Source of the DNA: Dinoroseobacter sp.
GTDB lineage: Bacteria; Pseudomonadota; Alphaproteobacteria; Rhodobacterales; Rhodobacteraceae
Assembly (NCBI GenBank): GCA_030066795.1
Contig: JASJAW010000015.1
Span: forward strand, 1 to 64,000
Direction of reading: 5' to 3'
DNA: 64,000 nt
Shown: piece after piece, positions 27,216 to 35,520 of the stretch
Layout: every line of letters starts with the position of its first letter
Numbering within the stretch: the first letter of the stretch is position 1
Notes under the pieces: generated by a model
What the model was told of the DNA's origin: nothing
Database searches by the model: none
The model's input: the letters and a program-made list of their open reading frames with translations, nothing else
Program-made: the position numbers and the translations under genes

Positions 27216-27542
27216 ATGTTGAAAGCGAACGCGAAATATCACCTCGGACAGGTTGTCCGACACCGCAAACATCCGTTTCGCGGGGTGGTGTTTGATATCG
27301 ATCCACAATTCTCCAACACCGATGAATGGTATGCGGCAATCCCTGAAGACAGTCGTCCTCGAAAGGACCAGCCGTTCTATCACCTGCTCGCTGAGAACGA
27401 CCAAAGCTATTACGTGGCCTATGTGTCCGAGCAGAACCTGATCCTGGATGGCGCTTCGGGGCCGGTGGATCATCCCGACCTGGCCGACCTGTTCGGCGAT
27501 TTCGAAGGCGGGAAATACCCGCTGCACTTCCAGCTCAACTGA
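27216..27542 (+). CDS. hspQ: Heat shock protein HspQ
   Basis: This 108-residue cytosolic protein of the HspQ/YccV family bound hemimethylated DNA in early work and later proved to be a specificity-enhancing factor for Lon. Motifs: KYHLGQVVRHRKHPFRGVVF at the start, then QPFYHLLAENDQ and YVSEQNL. The length is normal. It is a single gene between the divergent AEC gene and the convergent rhodanese gene, whose end is only 6 bases away. No sigma-32-type promoter could be confirmed by eye. Confidence 0.93.
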   Translation: MLKANAKYHLGQVVRHRKHPFRGVVFDIDPQFSNTDEWYAAIPEDSRPRKDQPFYHLLAENDQSYYVAYVSEQNLILDGASGPVDHPDLADLFGDFEGGKYPLHFQLN

Positions 27543-27548
27543 GCTCCG

Positions 27549-27938
27549 TCAGTCCTTCACTTCGATCGGCAATCCGGCGGCTTTCCAGCCTTTGAACCCG
27601 TCCGCGATCTCGGCGATGTTTTCGACCCCCATCTCCTGAAGGGCGACCACGCTCAGGGCAGAGCGCCATGCGCTGCCACAAAACAGGACCAGCGTCTTGT
27701 CCGTGGCCAGCGCCGGCTTGTGATACGGGCTTTCGGGATCGAGCCAGAATTCCAGCATCCCACGCGGGGCGTGGAACGCACCGGGTACGCGCCCGTCGCG
27801 GTTCAACTCGCGGATATCGCGGATATCGACCAGCAGGGCGCGTCCCTCATCTGCGGCCTTGCGCGCCTCTGCCGGGCTCCAGGTGGCGATTTTGTCTTTC
27901 GCCTCAGCCACCATTTCGGCCACTGGTCGGATCGCCAT
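27549..27938 (-). CDS. Rhodanese-like domain protein
   Basis: This 129-residue single-domain rhodanese has its catalytic Cys in LFCGSAWRS, the six-residue loop of sulfurtransferases that carries a persulfide. ALLVDIRDIRELNRDGRVPG is the CH2A-type motif. It has no signal peptide and so is cytosolic. It starts 12 bases after the gamma-glutamyltransferase-family stop, with GGAGGG before its ATG, so the two are probably cotranscribed. That pairing suggests sulfur or glutathione-derivative metabolism, an inference from proximity only. Confidence 0.9.
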   Translation of the reverse strand: MAIRPVAEMVAEAKDKIATWSPAEARKAADEGRALLVDIRDIRELNRDGRVPGAFHAPRGMLEFWLDPESPYHKPALATDKTLVLFCGSAWRSALSVVALQEMGVENIAEIADGFKGWKAAGLPIEVKD

Positions 27939-27950
27939 GTTTCCCTCCGC

Positions 27951-29534
27951 TCAATATCCCAGCGCACAGCCATCCTTGCGTGGATCGGACGCGCCTTGCA
28001 AGACACCCGTCTCGGGATCGATCCAGATCGCCTGCGCACCGCCAATCGGTGTGTCTGGAATGGACACCGGGTGCCCCATCGCCGCCAGCTCTGCGCGGAC
28101 CTTGTCCGAATAGCCGCGCTCAACCAGCAGGCCCTGCGTCGGGTCTGCAAAACTCCGGGGCGCGTCGAGGGCGGCCTGCGGGTGCAGGCCATAGTCTACC
28201 ACATTGGTGATGACACGCGCATGGCCATTGGGCTGGTACGCGCCGCCCATCACGCCAAAGGGCATCACGACCTTGCCATTCTGGCGCAGCATGGCTGGAA
28301 TAATCGTATGGAGCGGGCGCTTACCACCCTTGGCTTCGTTCGGGTGGCCCTCCTCTAGCGTGAAGCCAGCCCCACGGTTCTGGAACAGGATACCGAACTT
28401 GTCGGTCGCAATGCCGCCGCCGAAGCCGTGGAAGATCGAATAGATCAGCGACACCACCATGCGGTCCTTGTCGACGACGGTGATATAGATGGTTTCCTTG
28501 TGCACCGCCTCGGACACAGCGTGCGCATCAGCGATTGCGCGCTTTGGGTCGATGAGCGCCGCAAGTTTCCTGGCTGTCTCGGGGGAGAGCATATGCGCCA
28601 ATCGGGTGGTGTAATCGGCATCCGCGATAATCCGGTCGCGTGTGTTGTAAGCGAGCTTGGCGGCTTCGGCCTCCAGATGCGCGCGCTCTGTGCCCCACGG
28701 GTCGAGCGACGGCAGGTCGAACTCAGCAAGGATATTCGCCATCAGGATCGCCGTCGCACCATGGCCGTTGGGCGGATGCTCCACCAGCTCCGTGCCCTTG
28801 TAGGTCCCGTTGATCGGGTCCGTGCGGGTGCAGGCAGTGGCCGCGAAATCATCCAGCGTATGGGTGCCGCCCATGGCCTGCAGCGCTGCGACCATGTCCT
28901 CGGCCACCTCGCCGGTGTAAAACCCGTCCCGCCCTTCGGCAGCTACACGGCGCAGAACTTCCGCCTGGCCCGGCGCGCGGAATACTTGTCCGGGCTGCGG
29001 AACTTTCCCGCCCAGAAGAAAATTGTCCCGCGCGACACCCTGCAGAACGGGGGCATCGTTCGCCCAATCAAAGGCCGTGCGCGGACCAACCGGGATACCG
29101 GCCTCGGCATAGTGAATGGCAGGCGCCAGCACATCCGCAAGCGAGAGAGCTCCCCAGGTTTCGTTCATGTGACAGAAAGCATCGATCGCGCCGGGAACGG
29201 TCACAGCGTGTGGAGACCCAAGTGGCATTTTCTCATGGCCGGCGTCCCGCAGGTCCGCTGCATCCAGTCCTGCAGGGCCCCGGCCCGAGCCGTTCACACA
29301 GGTGATGTCTTCTGTGCCGGGCAGTTTGATCAGGGCAAAGCAATCGCCACCAATACCGGTCATCTGCGGCTCGGCCAGCCCCAGCAGGATCGCTGCTGAG
29401 GTCGCCGCGTCGACCGCGTTGCCGCCCTTTTGCAGAATGTCGATGGCGGTTTTTGTGGCCAGCGGTGTGGATGTCGCACACATCCCGTTCTCGGCAAACA
29501 CCGCCGAGCGGCCCGGAAGATGAAAATCTCGCAT
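27951..29534 (-). CDS. Gamma-glutamyltransferase family protein (YwrD-type)
   Basis: This 527-residue Ntn hydrolase should self-cleave before Thr348 in KETIYITVVDKD to form two subunits. In true GGTs the motif reads TTH(x)SVVD; here the second Thr and His are replaced by Ile and Tyr, as in the YwrD-type branch. GKRPLHTIIPAM and GVMGGAYQPNGH near the C-terminus fit. It lacks a signal peptide, so it is probably cytosolic, unlike periplasmic GGT. The substrate may be glutathione, a conjugate, or a cephalosporin-like acyl group in relatives. It is followed at 12 bases by the rhodanese gene. Confidence 0.88.
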   Translation of the reverse strand: MRDFHLPGRSAVFAENGMCATSTPLATKTAIDILQKGGNAVDAATSAAILLGLAEPQMTGIGGDCFALIKLPGTEDITCVNGSGRGPAGLDAADLRDAGHEKMPLGSPHAVTVPGAIDAFCHMNETWGALSLADVLAPAIHYAEAGIPVGPRTAFDWANDAPVLQGVARDNFLLGGKVPQPGQVFRAPGQAEVLRRVAAEGRDGFYTGEVAEDMVAALQAMGGTHTLDDFAATACTRTDPINGTYKGTELVEHPPNGHGATAILMANILAEFDLPSLDPWGTERAHLEAEAAKLAYNTRDRIIADADYTTRLAHMLSPETARKLAALIDPKRAIADAHAVSEAVHKETIYITVVDKDRMVVSLIYSIFHGFGGGIATDKFGILFQNRGAGFTLEEGHPNEAKGGKRPLHTIIPAMLRQNGKVVMPFGVMGGAYQPNGHARVITNVVDYGLHPQAALDAPRSFADPTQGLLVERGYSDKVRAELAAMGHPVSIPDTPIGGAQAIWIDPETGVLQGASDPRKDGCALGY

Positions 29535-29745
29535 TTTGAGTAGGTCCCCGTATGCCCGGGAGTGGCACCGGGCTGTCTTCTGTCGCTCGCGCCATCACCT
29601 AGACCGCTGGCGCGAAAGGTCCAAGTGGGAAAAGCGATCTTTGAGCGCAGGCGCCAGAACAGTCTGACGGGTGGCTCGGGCCCTGTGGACACGCATGACA
29701 TGTCTGAAGATGTCTGCAACACTTCCGCTTTTCAGGGAGGACCCA

Positions 29746-30375
29746 ATGCCACTGGAAGTGACAGACCCCGTTGATACCCATGAGAAGCTTCGGAAGATCA
29801 TCCCGGAATGGACCGGGAATGCGAGCAAGAAGGACCTCGATCATGTGAATGGTGTCGCGCGGGCCTTCATCGCGCTCTCGCCCTACGTGGTGATTTCGTC
29901 TGCCGGGGTCGACGACCGGCACGATGTGTCCCCCAAAGGCGATGCGCCGGGGTTCGTGCAGGTTTTCGACGACAGGACGCTGCTTGTCCCGGATCGACTG
30001 GGCAACCACCGCGTCGATACGTTCGAAAACCTGTTGATCGATGACCGGGTGGGCCTGTTGTTTGTCGTGCCGGGGCACAAGGAGACGCTCCGCATTGCCG
30101 GGCGCGGCCGAATTGCCGCCGACGAAAACCTGCGGGCGCAGTTTGCAATAAACGGACGCCTGCCCGATCTGGTGCTTGTCGTCGATGTGGAACAGGTTTT
30201 CATGCACTGTTCGAAATCTCTGGTCCGATCCAGGCTCTGGTCGCCGGAGACCTGGGACCATGCGGACGCGGCTCCGACCCTGGCGCAATGGGTCAAATCA
30301 ACCGTCGAGACCGAGGAAACGCTGGAGGAAGTTCAGGGCAATCACGACCGTGATCGCGAAAACCGCTTGTATTAG
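29746..30375 (+). CDS. PPOX-type FMN-binding flavoprotein (MSMEG_1061-like)
   Basis: This 209-residue protein has the split-barrel fold of pyridoxamine-phosphate-oxidase-like flavoproteins: YVVISSAGVDDRHDVSPKGD, then LLVPDRLGNHRVDTFENLL and GLLFVVPGHKETLRI. This subgroup is widespread and uncharacterised; relatives bind FMN or F420. The ATG at 29746 is chosen for the GGGAGG seven bases upstream; the frame is open earlier. It is alone on this strand, divergent from the gamma-glutamyltransferase-family gene by about 210 bases. Confidence 0.85.
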   Translation: MPLEVTDPVDTHEKLRKIIPEWTGNASKKDLDHVNGVARAFIALSPYVVISSAGVDDRHDVSPKGDAPGFVQVFDDRTLLVPDRLGNHRVDTFENLLIDDRVGLLFVVPGHKETLRIAGRGRIAADENLRAQFAINGRLPDLVLVVDVEQVFMHCSKSLVRSRLWSPETWDHADAAPTLAQWVKSTVETEETLEEVQGNHDRDRENRLY

Positions 30376-30465
30376 AGCGGTGGCATCGTCCCGCAGGCAC
30401 TTCTGTATCTGCCGTGCGGCATGGACAGGTCGCAACCAAATGCCTCGATATCTAATCGTGACAGA

Positions 30466-30960
30466 TCACTCCGGGTTGTCAGGTTGAGATATGTCGAGCA
30501 TGCAGAAGGTGACATTGGTCTGCTGCTGTCGCTCATAGCGCAGATCTTGCGCAAGACTGTGCAACAGAAACCAGCCAAACCCCCCCTCCGGAAGGCTGGA
30601 AACTGGCCCATCGGCCGCAGGCCGCACTCCGTCGGGAAGGGAATTGCCGGGCATCGGGCGGCCTGTATCCCTGACCGTAATGCCCAGACCGGCCTCGCTG
30701 AGGATCGCATGAAAAGCGATGCTGCCTGTCTCCGCGTTGCCATAGGCGTGCTCGACAATGTTGTTCAAAAGCTCTGCCAGAACAATCTCGGCGCGCTGGC
30801 AAAGGCACACATTCCTGGTGTGCCGGTCTAAAAAAGTGATCACATCGGCCACAAGGCCGCGCACCTCGACCAAACTGCTCTTTATGGTCCGAGTGAACAC
30901 TGCGCTGCCCTTCGATTGGGAGGGTGCCGTGATCGGGCTCGCTGAGACAGCGCGCGTCAC
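30466..30960 (-). CDS. RsbW/SpoIIAB-like anti-sigma factor kinase
   Basis: This 164-residue GHKL ATPase has the N box in LAELLNNIVEHAYGN, G1 in VRDTGRPMP and G2 in GGFGWFLL, making it a serine kinase of the partner-switching type. Such kinases phosphorylate a STAS protein and bind a sigma factor or response partner. The start is a GTG at 30960, 9 bases after the stop of the STAS gene, so the two form one operon. No sigma factor or PP2C phosphatase gene lies in the window, so the third partner is elsewhere. Confidence 0.85.
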   Translation of the reverse strand: MTRAVSASPITAPSQSKGSAVFTRTIKSSLVEVRGLVADVITFLDRHTRNVCLCQRAEIVLAELLNNIVEHAYGNAETGSIAFHAILSEAGLGITVRDTGRPMPGNSLPDGVRPAADGPVSSLPEGGFGWFLLHSLAQDLRYERQQQTNVTFCMLDISQPDNPE

Positions 30961-30969
30961 AATCCGTTC

Positions 30970-31299
30970 TTACGCGGCCAACGCGGTATCCGCCGAACTG
31001 TGAATTCGAAAGACCTTGTCCATCCGGGTCAACCGAAGAACCTTCTCTACAATTGGGTTCAGCGCTGCGAGTTCTAGCGTCATTTCGGCACCATAGGCTT
31101 TCATCACGGCTACGACGGCGCCGAGGCCGGAACTGTCCAGGAACTCGACATTCTGAAGATCGAGGACCACACGCTTCTGTGGCTCTGACATAAGAGCGAC
31201 CATCTCGTCCTTGAAACTAACCGCACCTGCGGCATCAATCCGGCTGTCCTCAACCCGCGCGACCAGAATTTCCCCGTGGACTGACTTGGTAATCGCCAT
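30970..31299 (-). CDS. STAS-domain anti-sigma factor antagonist (RsbV/SpoIIAA-like)
   Basis: This 109-residue single STAS domain has the phospho-acceptor in FLDSSGLGAVV (Ser56/Ser57), the same sequence as in SpoIIAA. Unphosphorylated antagonist should sequester the kinase encoded next to it. The ATG at 31299 has AAAGGA eight bases upstream; a longer reading frame of 78 extra codons is rejected because the domain begins right at this methionine. It is divergent from the thiolase gene with a 110-base spacer. Confidence 0.88.
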   Translation of the reverse strand: MAITKSVHGEILVARVEDSRIDAAGAVSFKDEMVALMSEPQKRVVLDLQNVEFLDSSGLGAVVAVMKAYGAEMTLELAALNPIVEKVLRLTRMDKVFRIHSSADTALAA

Positions 31300-31409
31300 G
31301 ATGCGGTCCTTTTGTTGGCTTGCACTTGCGGTAATATCGGACGATCTCTTACCAGAAGGTGCATGACGGGCGAGTTCCTGCGAAAACGTCCGAAAACGGG
31401 GGACAGTGC

Positions 31410-32582
31410 ATGGAAAAAGTTGTGATTTGCGGTGCCGCACGTACCCCGATGGGGGGATTTCAGGGGGTGTTTTCCGACATGGATGCGCCTGGGCTCGGGG
31501 GCGTTGCCATTCGTGCGGCGCTTGATCAAGCAACGGTGTCTGCGGATCGGATCGAAGAGAACCTGATGGGATGTGTATTGCCAGCCGGACAGGGACAGGC
31601 TCCGGCGCGGCAAGCGGGGTATGAAGCCGGACTGGGCGACGACGTCCCGGCGACCACGCTCAACAAGATGTGCGGCTCGGGCATGAAAGCGGCAATGATC
31701 GCAGCGGACCGTCTGGCTCTGGGACACGCTGATGTCGTCGTCGCCGGCGGCATGGAGAGTATGACCAACGCGCCGTACCTTTTGCCGAAGATGCGCGGCG
31801 GGGCCCGGATCGGGCATGGTCAGGTGATCGATCACATGTTCCTCGACGGTCTGGAAGACGCCTACGACAAGGGCCGTCTCATGGGCACCTTTGCCGAGGA
31901 TTGTGCCGAGGCGTTCCAGTTCACACGGGAGGCTCAGGACGGGTATGCGCTTGGCTCGCTTGAGAATGCGCTATCTGCGCAGGCGAGTGGCGCTTTCAAG
32001 AACGAGATCGCGCCCGTGACGCTGTCAACCCGGAAGGGCGAGACCATGGTGCGTGAGGATGAACAACCCGCCAATGCGCGTCCCGAAAAGATCCCGCATC
32101 TGAAACCCGCCTTTCGGAAGGACGGCACTGTGACCGCCGCCAACTCGTCGTCCATTTCCGACGGTGCCGCAGCGGTTGTACTCGCGCGTGAGAGCGCTGC
32201 CGCCAACCTGCCGGTCAGGGCCCGCATCCTTGGCCATGCCAGTCACGCGCAAGCGCCGGGTTGGTTCACGACCGCGCCCGTGCCAGCCGCCCGCAAGTTG
32301 CTGGACCGGCTCGGGTGGCGCGCGGAAGACGTTGATCTGTGGGAAGTGAACGAAGCCTTCGCCGTTGTGCCCATGGCGTTTATGCGGGAGATGGCGCTGC
32401 CAACTGATAAGGTGAACGTAAACGGGGGCGCGTGTGCCTTAGGCCATCCGATCGGGGCCTCGGGTGCGCGGATCATGGTCACGCTGTTGAACGCGCTCGA
32501 AACCCGCGGTCTCAAGCGCGGGGTTGCCGCAATCTGCATCGGTGGCGGCGAAGGTACCGCGATCGCCATCGAACGCCCGTGA
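31410..32582 (+). CDS. Acetyl-CoA C-acetyltransferase (thiolase)
   Basis: This 390-residue cytosolic thiolase has acyl-accepting Cys88 in NKMCGSGMK, a His in VNEAFA, a second His in CALGHPIGASGAR and the C-terminal Cys in AAICIGGGEG. It forms or cleaves acetoacetyl-CoA, feeding polyhydroxybutyrate, acetoacetate or short-chain fatty acid metabolism. phaB is not adjacent, so a specific phaA role is not claimed. Its TGA overlaps the GTG start of the next gene, giving GTGA. Confidence 0.92.
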   Translation: MEKVVICGAARTPMGGFQGVFSDMDAPGLGGVAIRAALDQATVSADRIEENLMGCVLPAGQGQAPARQAGYEAGLGDDVPATTLNKMCGSGMKAAMIAADRLALGHADVVVAGGMESMTNAPYLLPKMRGGARIGHGQVIDHMFLDGLEDAYDKGRLMGTFAEDCAEAFQFTREAQDGYALGSLENALSAQASGAFKNEIAPVTLSTRKGETMVREDEQPANARPEKIPHLKPAFRKDGTVTAANSSSISDGAAAVVLARESAAANLPVRARILGHASHAQAPGWFTTAPVPAARKLLDRLGWRAEDVDLWEVNEAFAVVPMAFMREMALPTDKVNVNGGACALGHPIGASGARIMVTLLNALETRGLKRGVAAICIGGGEGTAIAIERP

Positions 32583-33040
32583 CGCGTGTTGACTATCCCG
32601 CTCTGGAAGCCAGCGTCGCGTCTCTGGTCGAAGGCGTGTCGGACAAGGTCGCGCGCATGGCCACGATCACCTGCGAGGTGTATCACGCCGATGACCGTTT
32701 CGACTGGGTCGGGTTTTACCGCGTCACCGCGCCGGAGACCCTGACGATCGGTCCCTATCAAGGCGGGCATGGATGCCTGACAATCCCATTCTCCCGCGGT
32801 GTGTGCGGTGCGGCGGCCCGAACGCGCGCGGTGCAACTGGTTCCGGACGTCGACGCCTTCCCCGGCCATATAGCCTGCGCGTCCTCCACCCGGTCGGAGC
32901 TGGTGCTTCCGGTTTTTGGGGCGGACGGTCAGGTGATGGGTGTGTTCGATCTCGATAGCGACCAGCCCGCAGCGTTTACCGACGACGACGCGACTGCACT
33001 GGCCAAGATCTTGAAGCAGACCTTTTCTCAGCGCGGCTGA
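32579..33040 (+). CDS. msrC: GAF-domain free methionine-(R)-sulfoxide reductase
   Basis: This 153-residue single GAF domain has the three cysteines of the fRMsr family: GHGC, GVCG and GHIAC, with VPDVDAFPGHIAC as the family signature. It reduces free, not protein-bound, methionine-R-sulfoxide using thioredoxin. The start is a GTG overlapping the thiolase stop by 4 bases, so translation is coupled. Its end overlaps the convergent LysE-family gene by 13 bases. The frame is open further upstream but inside the thiolase. Confidence 0.87.
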   Translation: MTRVDYPALEASVASLVEGVSDKVARMATITCEVYHADDRFDWVGFYRVTAPETLTIGPYQGGHGCLTIPFSRGVCGAAARTRAVQLVPDVDAFPGHIACASSTRSELVLPVFGADGQVMGVFDLDSDQPAAFTDDDATALAKILKQTFSQRG

Positions 33041-33639
33041 TAACTTGCCAAGGCAACCCCGTAGATCACAAAGCACACGGCCAGCGCCCGCCGCACCCAG
33101 ACATTCAACACCGCCCCAAGGGCCATTTTGCCAAGGCCCGCTCCGAGCGCCGTGTAGGTGATGTAACTGAGCGCCGTCAGGCTGAGCGCTGTTGGGAAGA
33201 TCACCCACATCTGGTCCCAGATTGGCACGTCGGGCTGCACGAACTGTGAGAATGCCGCAAGGTACCCCGCCAGGGATTTCGCGTTGATTGTCGCAATCAG
33301 AAATGCTCGGCCATAGATCGTATGTGCGCCCACTGGCGCGGGATCCATAGGCTGTCCTGCACGCAGCCACGCGCGCACTCCAAGTGCAATCAGCAGGCCC
33401 GCGCCAAACAGCTTCACCCAGCTGAAGATTTCAGGAGCCGCCGTGATAAGCGCGGTAACGCCAGCTGCTGACAGGGTCAGGAACAGCGTTGCCTGCGTCA
33501 GGATGCCTGCAACCCCCCAGAGTGCACGGGCAAAGCCATAGGTCATGCCGTTTCCGATGCAATTGACGGCATTCGGGCCAGGTGTCGTGACGAACAAAAC
33601 CCAGAAGGTGGCAAAGACAAGCCAGGCGTCGAAACTCAT
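33028..33639 (-). CDS. LysE/RhtB-family amino acid exporter
   Basis: This inner-membrane exporter has 203 residues and about six hydrophobic segments. TPGPNAVNCIGNGMTYG near residues 19-35 is the characteristic N-terminal motif; the family exports lysine, homoserine, threonine or similar. GRAFLIATINAKSLAGYLAA is also typical. The substrate cannot be told. A strong GGAGG precedes the ATG, and the 3' end overlaps the methionine sulfoxide reductase gene by 13 bases in a tail-to-tail arrangement. Confidence 0.9.
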   Translation of the reverse strand: MSFDAWLVFATFWVLFVTTPGPNAVNCIGNGMTYGFARALWGVAGILTQATLFLTLSAAGVTALITAAPEIFSWVKLFGAGLLIALGVRAWLRAGQPMDPAPVGAHTIYGRAFLIATINAKSLAGYLAAFSQFVQPDVPIWDQMWVIFPTALSLTALSYITYTALGAGLGKMALGAVLNVWVRRALAVCFVIYGVALASYQPR

Positions 33640-33700
33640 ATGGGGGCCTCCGATCCATCGCGCCCTAGCACGCCCGGTCCGGAGGGGCTAGAGAGGCGCC

Positions 33701-34360
33701 ATGCCACCGAAACCGCTAGAAACCTACCGCCCGCCGCAAGACCCTGTCGCTGTCCTGCATGAGGATGCACAGATCCTGGTTGTCGATAAGCCATCGGGGC
33801 TGCTCAGTGTCCCGGGCAAGGGCCCGCATTTGGCCGATTGCCTGCTCAGCCGTGTGCAGGCGGTGTTCGCTGACGCATTGCTGGTGCACCGCCTCGACCG
33901 GGACACCTCCGGGGTGATGGTTTTTGCTCTGACCCGGCATGCACAGCGGCATCTCGGTCTGCAATTTGAAAAACGGCAAACGCGGAAAACCTACGTCGCG
34001 CGGGTCTGGGGGCGGCTGGCAGAAGCATCCGGAACAATCGATCTGCCACTGATTGTAGACTGGCCGAACCGCCCGCTGCAGAAGATTGATCTCGAAAACG
34101 GCAAACAAGCGGTTACCGAATGGCGTCGCCTGCGCGCAAATGACGAGGAAAGCCGCGTCCGCCTTATGCCCAAGACAGGGCGTTCACATCAGTTGCGCGT
34201 TCATATGCAGGCACTTGGCCACCCGATCCTCGGAGACCCCTTCTATGCAACAGGGTCTGCGCGCGACTACTCCCGATTGATGCTGCATTCTCAATCCCTT
34301 CGCCTGAATCATCCGGATGGTGGCATCGGCATGACTTTCACCGCGCCCGTCCCTTTCTGA
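33701..34360 (+). CDS. rluA: RluA-family pseudouridine synthase
   Basis: This 219-residue enzyme isomerises uridine in RNA. The catalytic Asp is in LVHRLDRDTSGVMV, with KTYVARVWG and KTGRSHQLRVHMQALGHPILGD as the other family motifs. There is no S4 domain; small size and no N-terminal extension fit RluA, which acts on 23S U746 and tRNA U32, but RluC/D-like targets are not excluded. GAGAGG is four bases before the ATG. It is followed by nearly 500 non-coding bases. Confidence 0.85.
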   Translation: MPPKPLETYRPPQDPVAVLHEDAQILVVDKPSGLLSVPGKGPHLADCLLSRVQAVFADALLVHRLDRDTSGVMVFALTRHAQRHLGLQFEKRQTRKTYVARVWGRLAEASGTIDLPLIVDWPNRPLQKIDLENGKQAVTEWRRLRANDEESRVRLMPKTGRSHQLRVHMQALGHPILGDPFYATGSARDYSRLMLHSQSLRLNHPDGGIGMTFTAPVPF

Positions 34361-34622
34361 AGGTCCGGTCGGCGAGAACTCGCCTGCCATGATTCTGCCT
34401 CTTTTTCTCACTTAACGGAGAACGCCCGGATGATTCGCAGTTTTCGGGCGGACACTCTATGATTACCAATTGGTTAACCACGCAACATTTAGTAGTAGCA
34501 CACGTAAAGGTTGTGTTAGGCGTGCCTTGAATAATGACTTTTTTGTGTCCTCAGACTCATGTGCTATCACTGTCGTACCGCGGCATTCATTGCGCCGAGG
34601 GGTTCTTATTTTCAGATCGGAT

Positions 34623-34806
34623 GCTGCGGCATGTGTGGCGTAGGGGGATGGTACAGTGCCTACTAGTAATACCGCATGCCGCAGCTATTCCTGTCGTGTT
34701 TTTGGCAGTGAACATCGACCGACCCAGTAACGAGCGAGACGTCTCAGACCCCAGACCGTAGCGAATGCCGCGGACCCCGATACTCGGGTCCGCGGTTTCC
34801 CTTTTT
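34623..34806 (+). ncRNA. Candidate structured small RNA ending in a terminator
   Basis: GCTGCGGCATG (34623-34633) is perfectly complementary to CATGCCGCAGC (34675-34685), and the enclosed 41 bases hold further pairing (GTAGG with CCTAC, GGTA with TACC). About 80 bases later a textbook terminator ends the stretch. No gene explains the terminator, since rluA ends 400 bases earlier and pgsA begins afterwards. The 5' end is not determinable. It may be a free small RNA or a leader attenuator of pgsA. Confidence 0.35.
34768..34806 (+). terminator. Strong Rho-independent terminator upstream of pgsA
   Basis: A perfect 10-bp stem, CCGCGGACCC (34768-34777) with GGGTCCGCGG (34786-34795), has an eight-base loop and is followed by TTTCCCTTTTT. 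It ends 48 bases before the pgsA ATG. Confidence 0.8.
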
Positions 34807-34854
34807 CGTGTCCCATTGCGTTGCCGCGAGTGCTCTGAGGCGGTATCAGGGCAC

Positions 34855-35520
34855 ATGTCTTGGACGCTTCCGAATATCCTGACCGTCGTCCGCCTGATCG
34901 CGGCCCCCTCTGTGGCTTTGGTCTTCGCGTTTCTGCCGCGTCCCTTGGCCGATTGGATGGCGCTTGGTTTGTTTGTCGCCGCGTCGCTCACTGATTTCCT
35001 GGATGGGTATCTCGCGCGTTCGTGGGGGCAGACATCAAAGTTTGGCGCGATGCTTGACCCCATTGCCGACAAGGCGATGGTTGTAACAGCGCTGGCGGTG
35101 ATCATAGCGCTTTCCGCGCTCGATCCTCTGATCCTTGTACCCGCGGCCTTCATCCTGTTTCGCGAGGTGTTTGTCTCAGGGTTGCGGGAGTTTCTCGGCG
35201 CGGATGCCGGTAAGCTGGCGGTCACCAAGCTCGCAAAGTGGAAGACCACCGCCCAGATGGTCGCAATCGCTGTTCTGTTTGTGGCGTTGGCGCTGGAGCA
35301 AACCCATCTGATGGCGTTCCACAGCCTCACCCGAGAGGCGTATCAGGCCGCGATGGATGCTGGGCCGTCGGACGGCAACATAGTCTGGCGCTCGGCAGAA
35401 TGGGGCGTATCACTTGGGGTGTTGGGGATCGCCCTGATCTGGGTCGCTTCTATACTGACCTTGATCACCGGCTTCGATTACTTCAGAAAATCCCTGCCAT
35501 TTCTCAGGGAGGAGACATGA
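34855..35520 (+). CDS. pgsA: CDP-diacylglycerol-glycerol-3-phosphate 3-phosphatidyltransferase
   Basis: This 221-residue inner-membrane enzyme makes phosphatidylglycerophosphate, the first committed step to phosphatidylglycerol. The CDP-alcohol phosphotransferase motif is complete: DGYLAR, eight residues, then G-x3-D-x3-D (GAMLDPIAD). Four to six membrane segments are visible. The reading frame is open upstream through the terminator; the ATG at 34855 gives the usual N-terminus WTLPNILTVVRL. Its stop overlaps moaD by ATGA. Confidence 0.93.
   Translation: MSWTLPNILTVVRLIAAPSVALVFAFLPRPLADWMALGLFVAASLTDFLDGYLARSWGQTSKFGAMLDPIADKAMVVTALAVIIALSALDPLILVPAAFILFREVFVSGLREFLGADAGKLAVTKLAKWKTTAQMVAIAVLFVALALEQTHLMAFHSLTREAYQAAMDAGPSDGNIVWRSAEWGVSLGVLGIALIWVASILTLITGFDYFRKSLPFLREET

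Larger units (their letters stand above)
34361..34854 (+). other. Non-coding spacer with possible structured RNA
   Basis: This 494-base gap separates rluA from pgsA. A GGCGA/TCGCC hairpin with a four-base loop (34371-34384) follows rluA without a T-tract. The right half contains long complementary arms and a strong terminator, described separately. A 75-codon open frame at 34534-34761 has no recognisable ribosome-binding site or family and is probably not a gene. Confidence 0.5.

Noticed and set aside
26250..27527. 425-residue reading of the AEC transporter
   Set aside because: The first 132 codons are antisense to hspQ; the membrane protein begins at the GTG at 27131 with a ribosome site.
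34534..34761. 75-codon open frame before pgsA
   Set aside because: No clear ribosome-binding site, no family, and it overlaps strong RNA structure.
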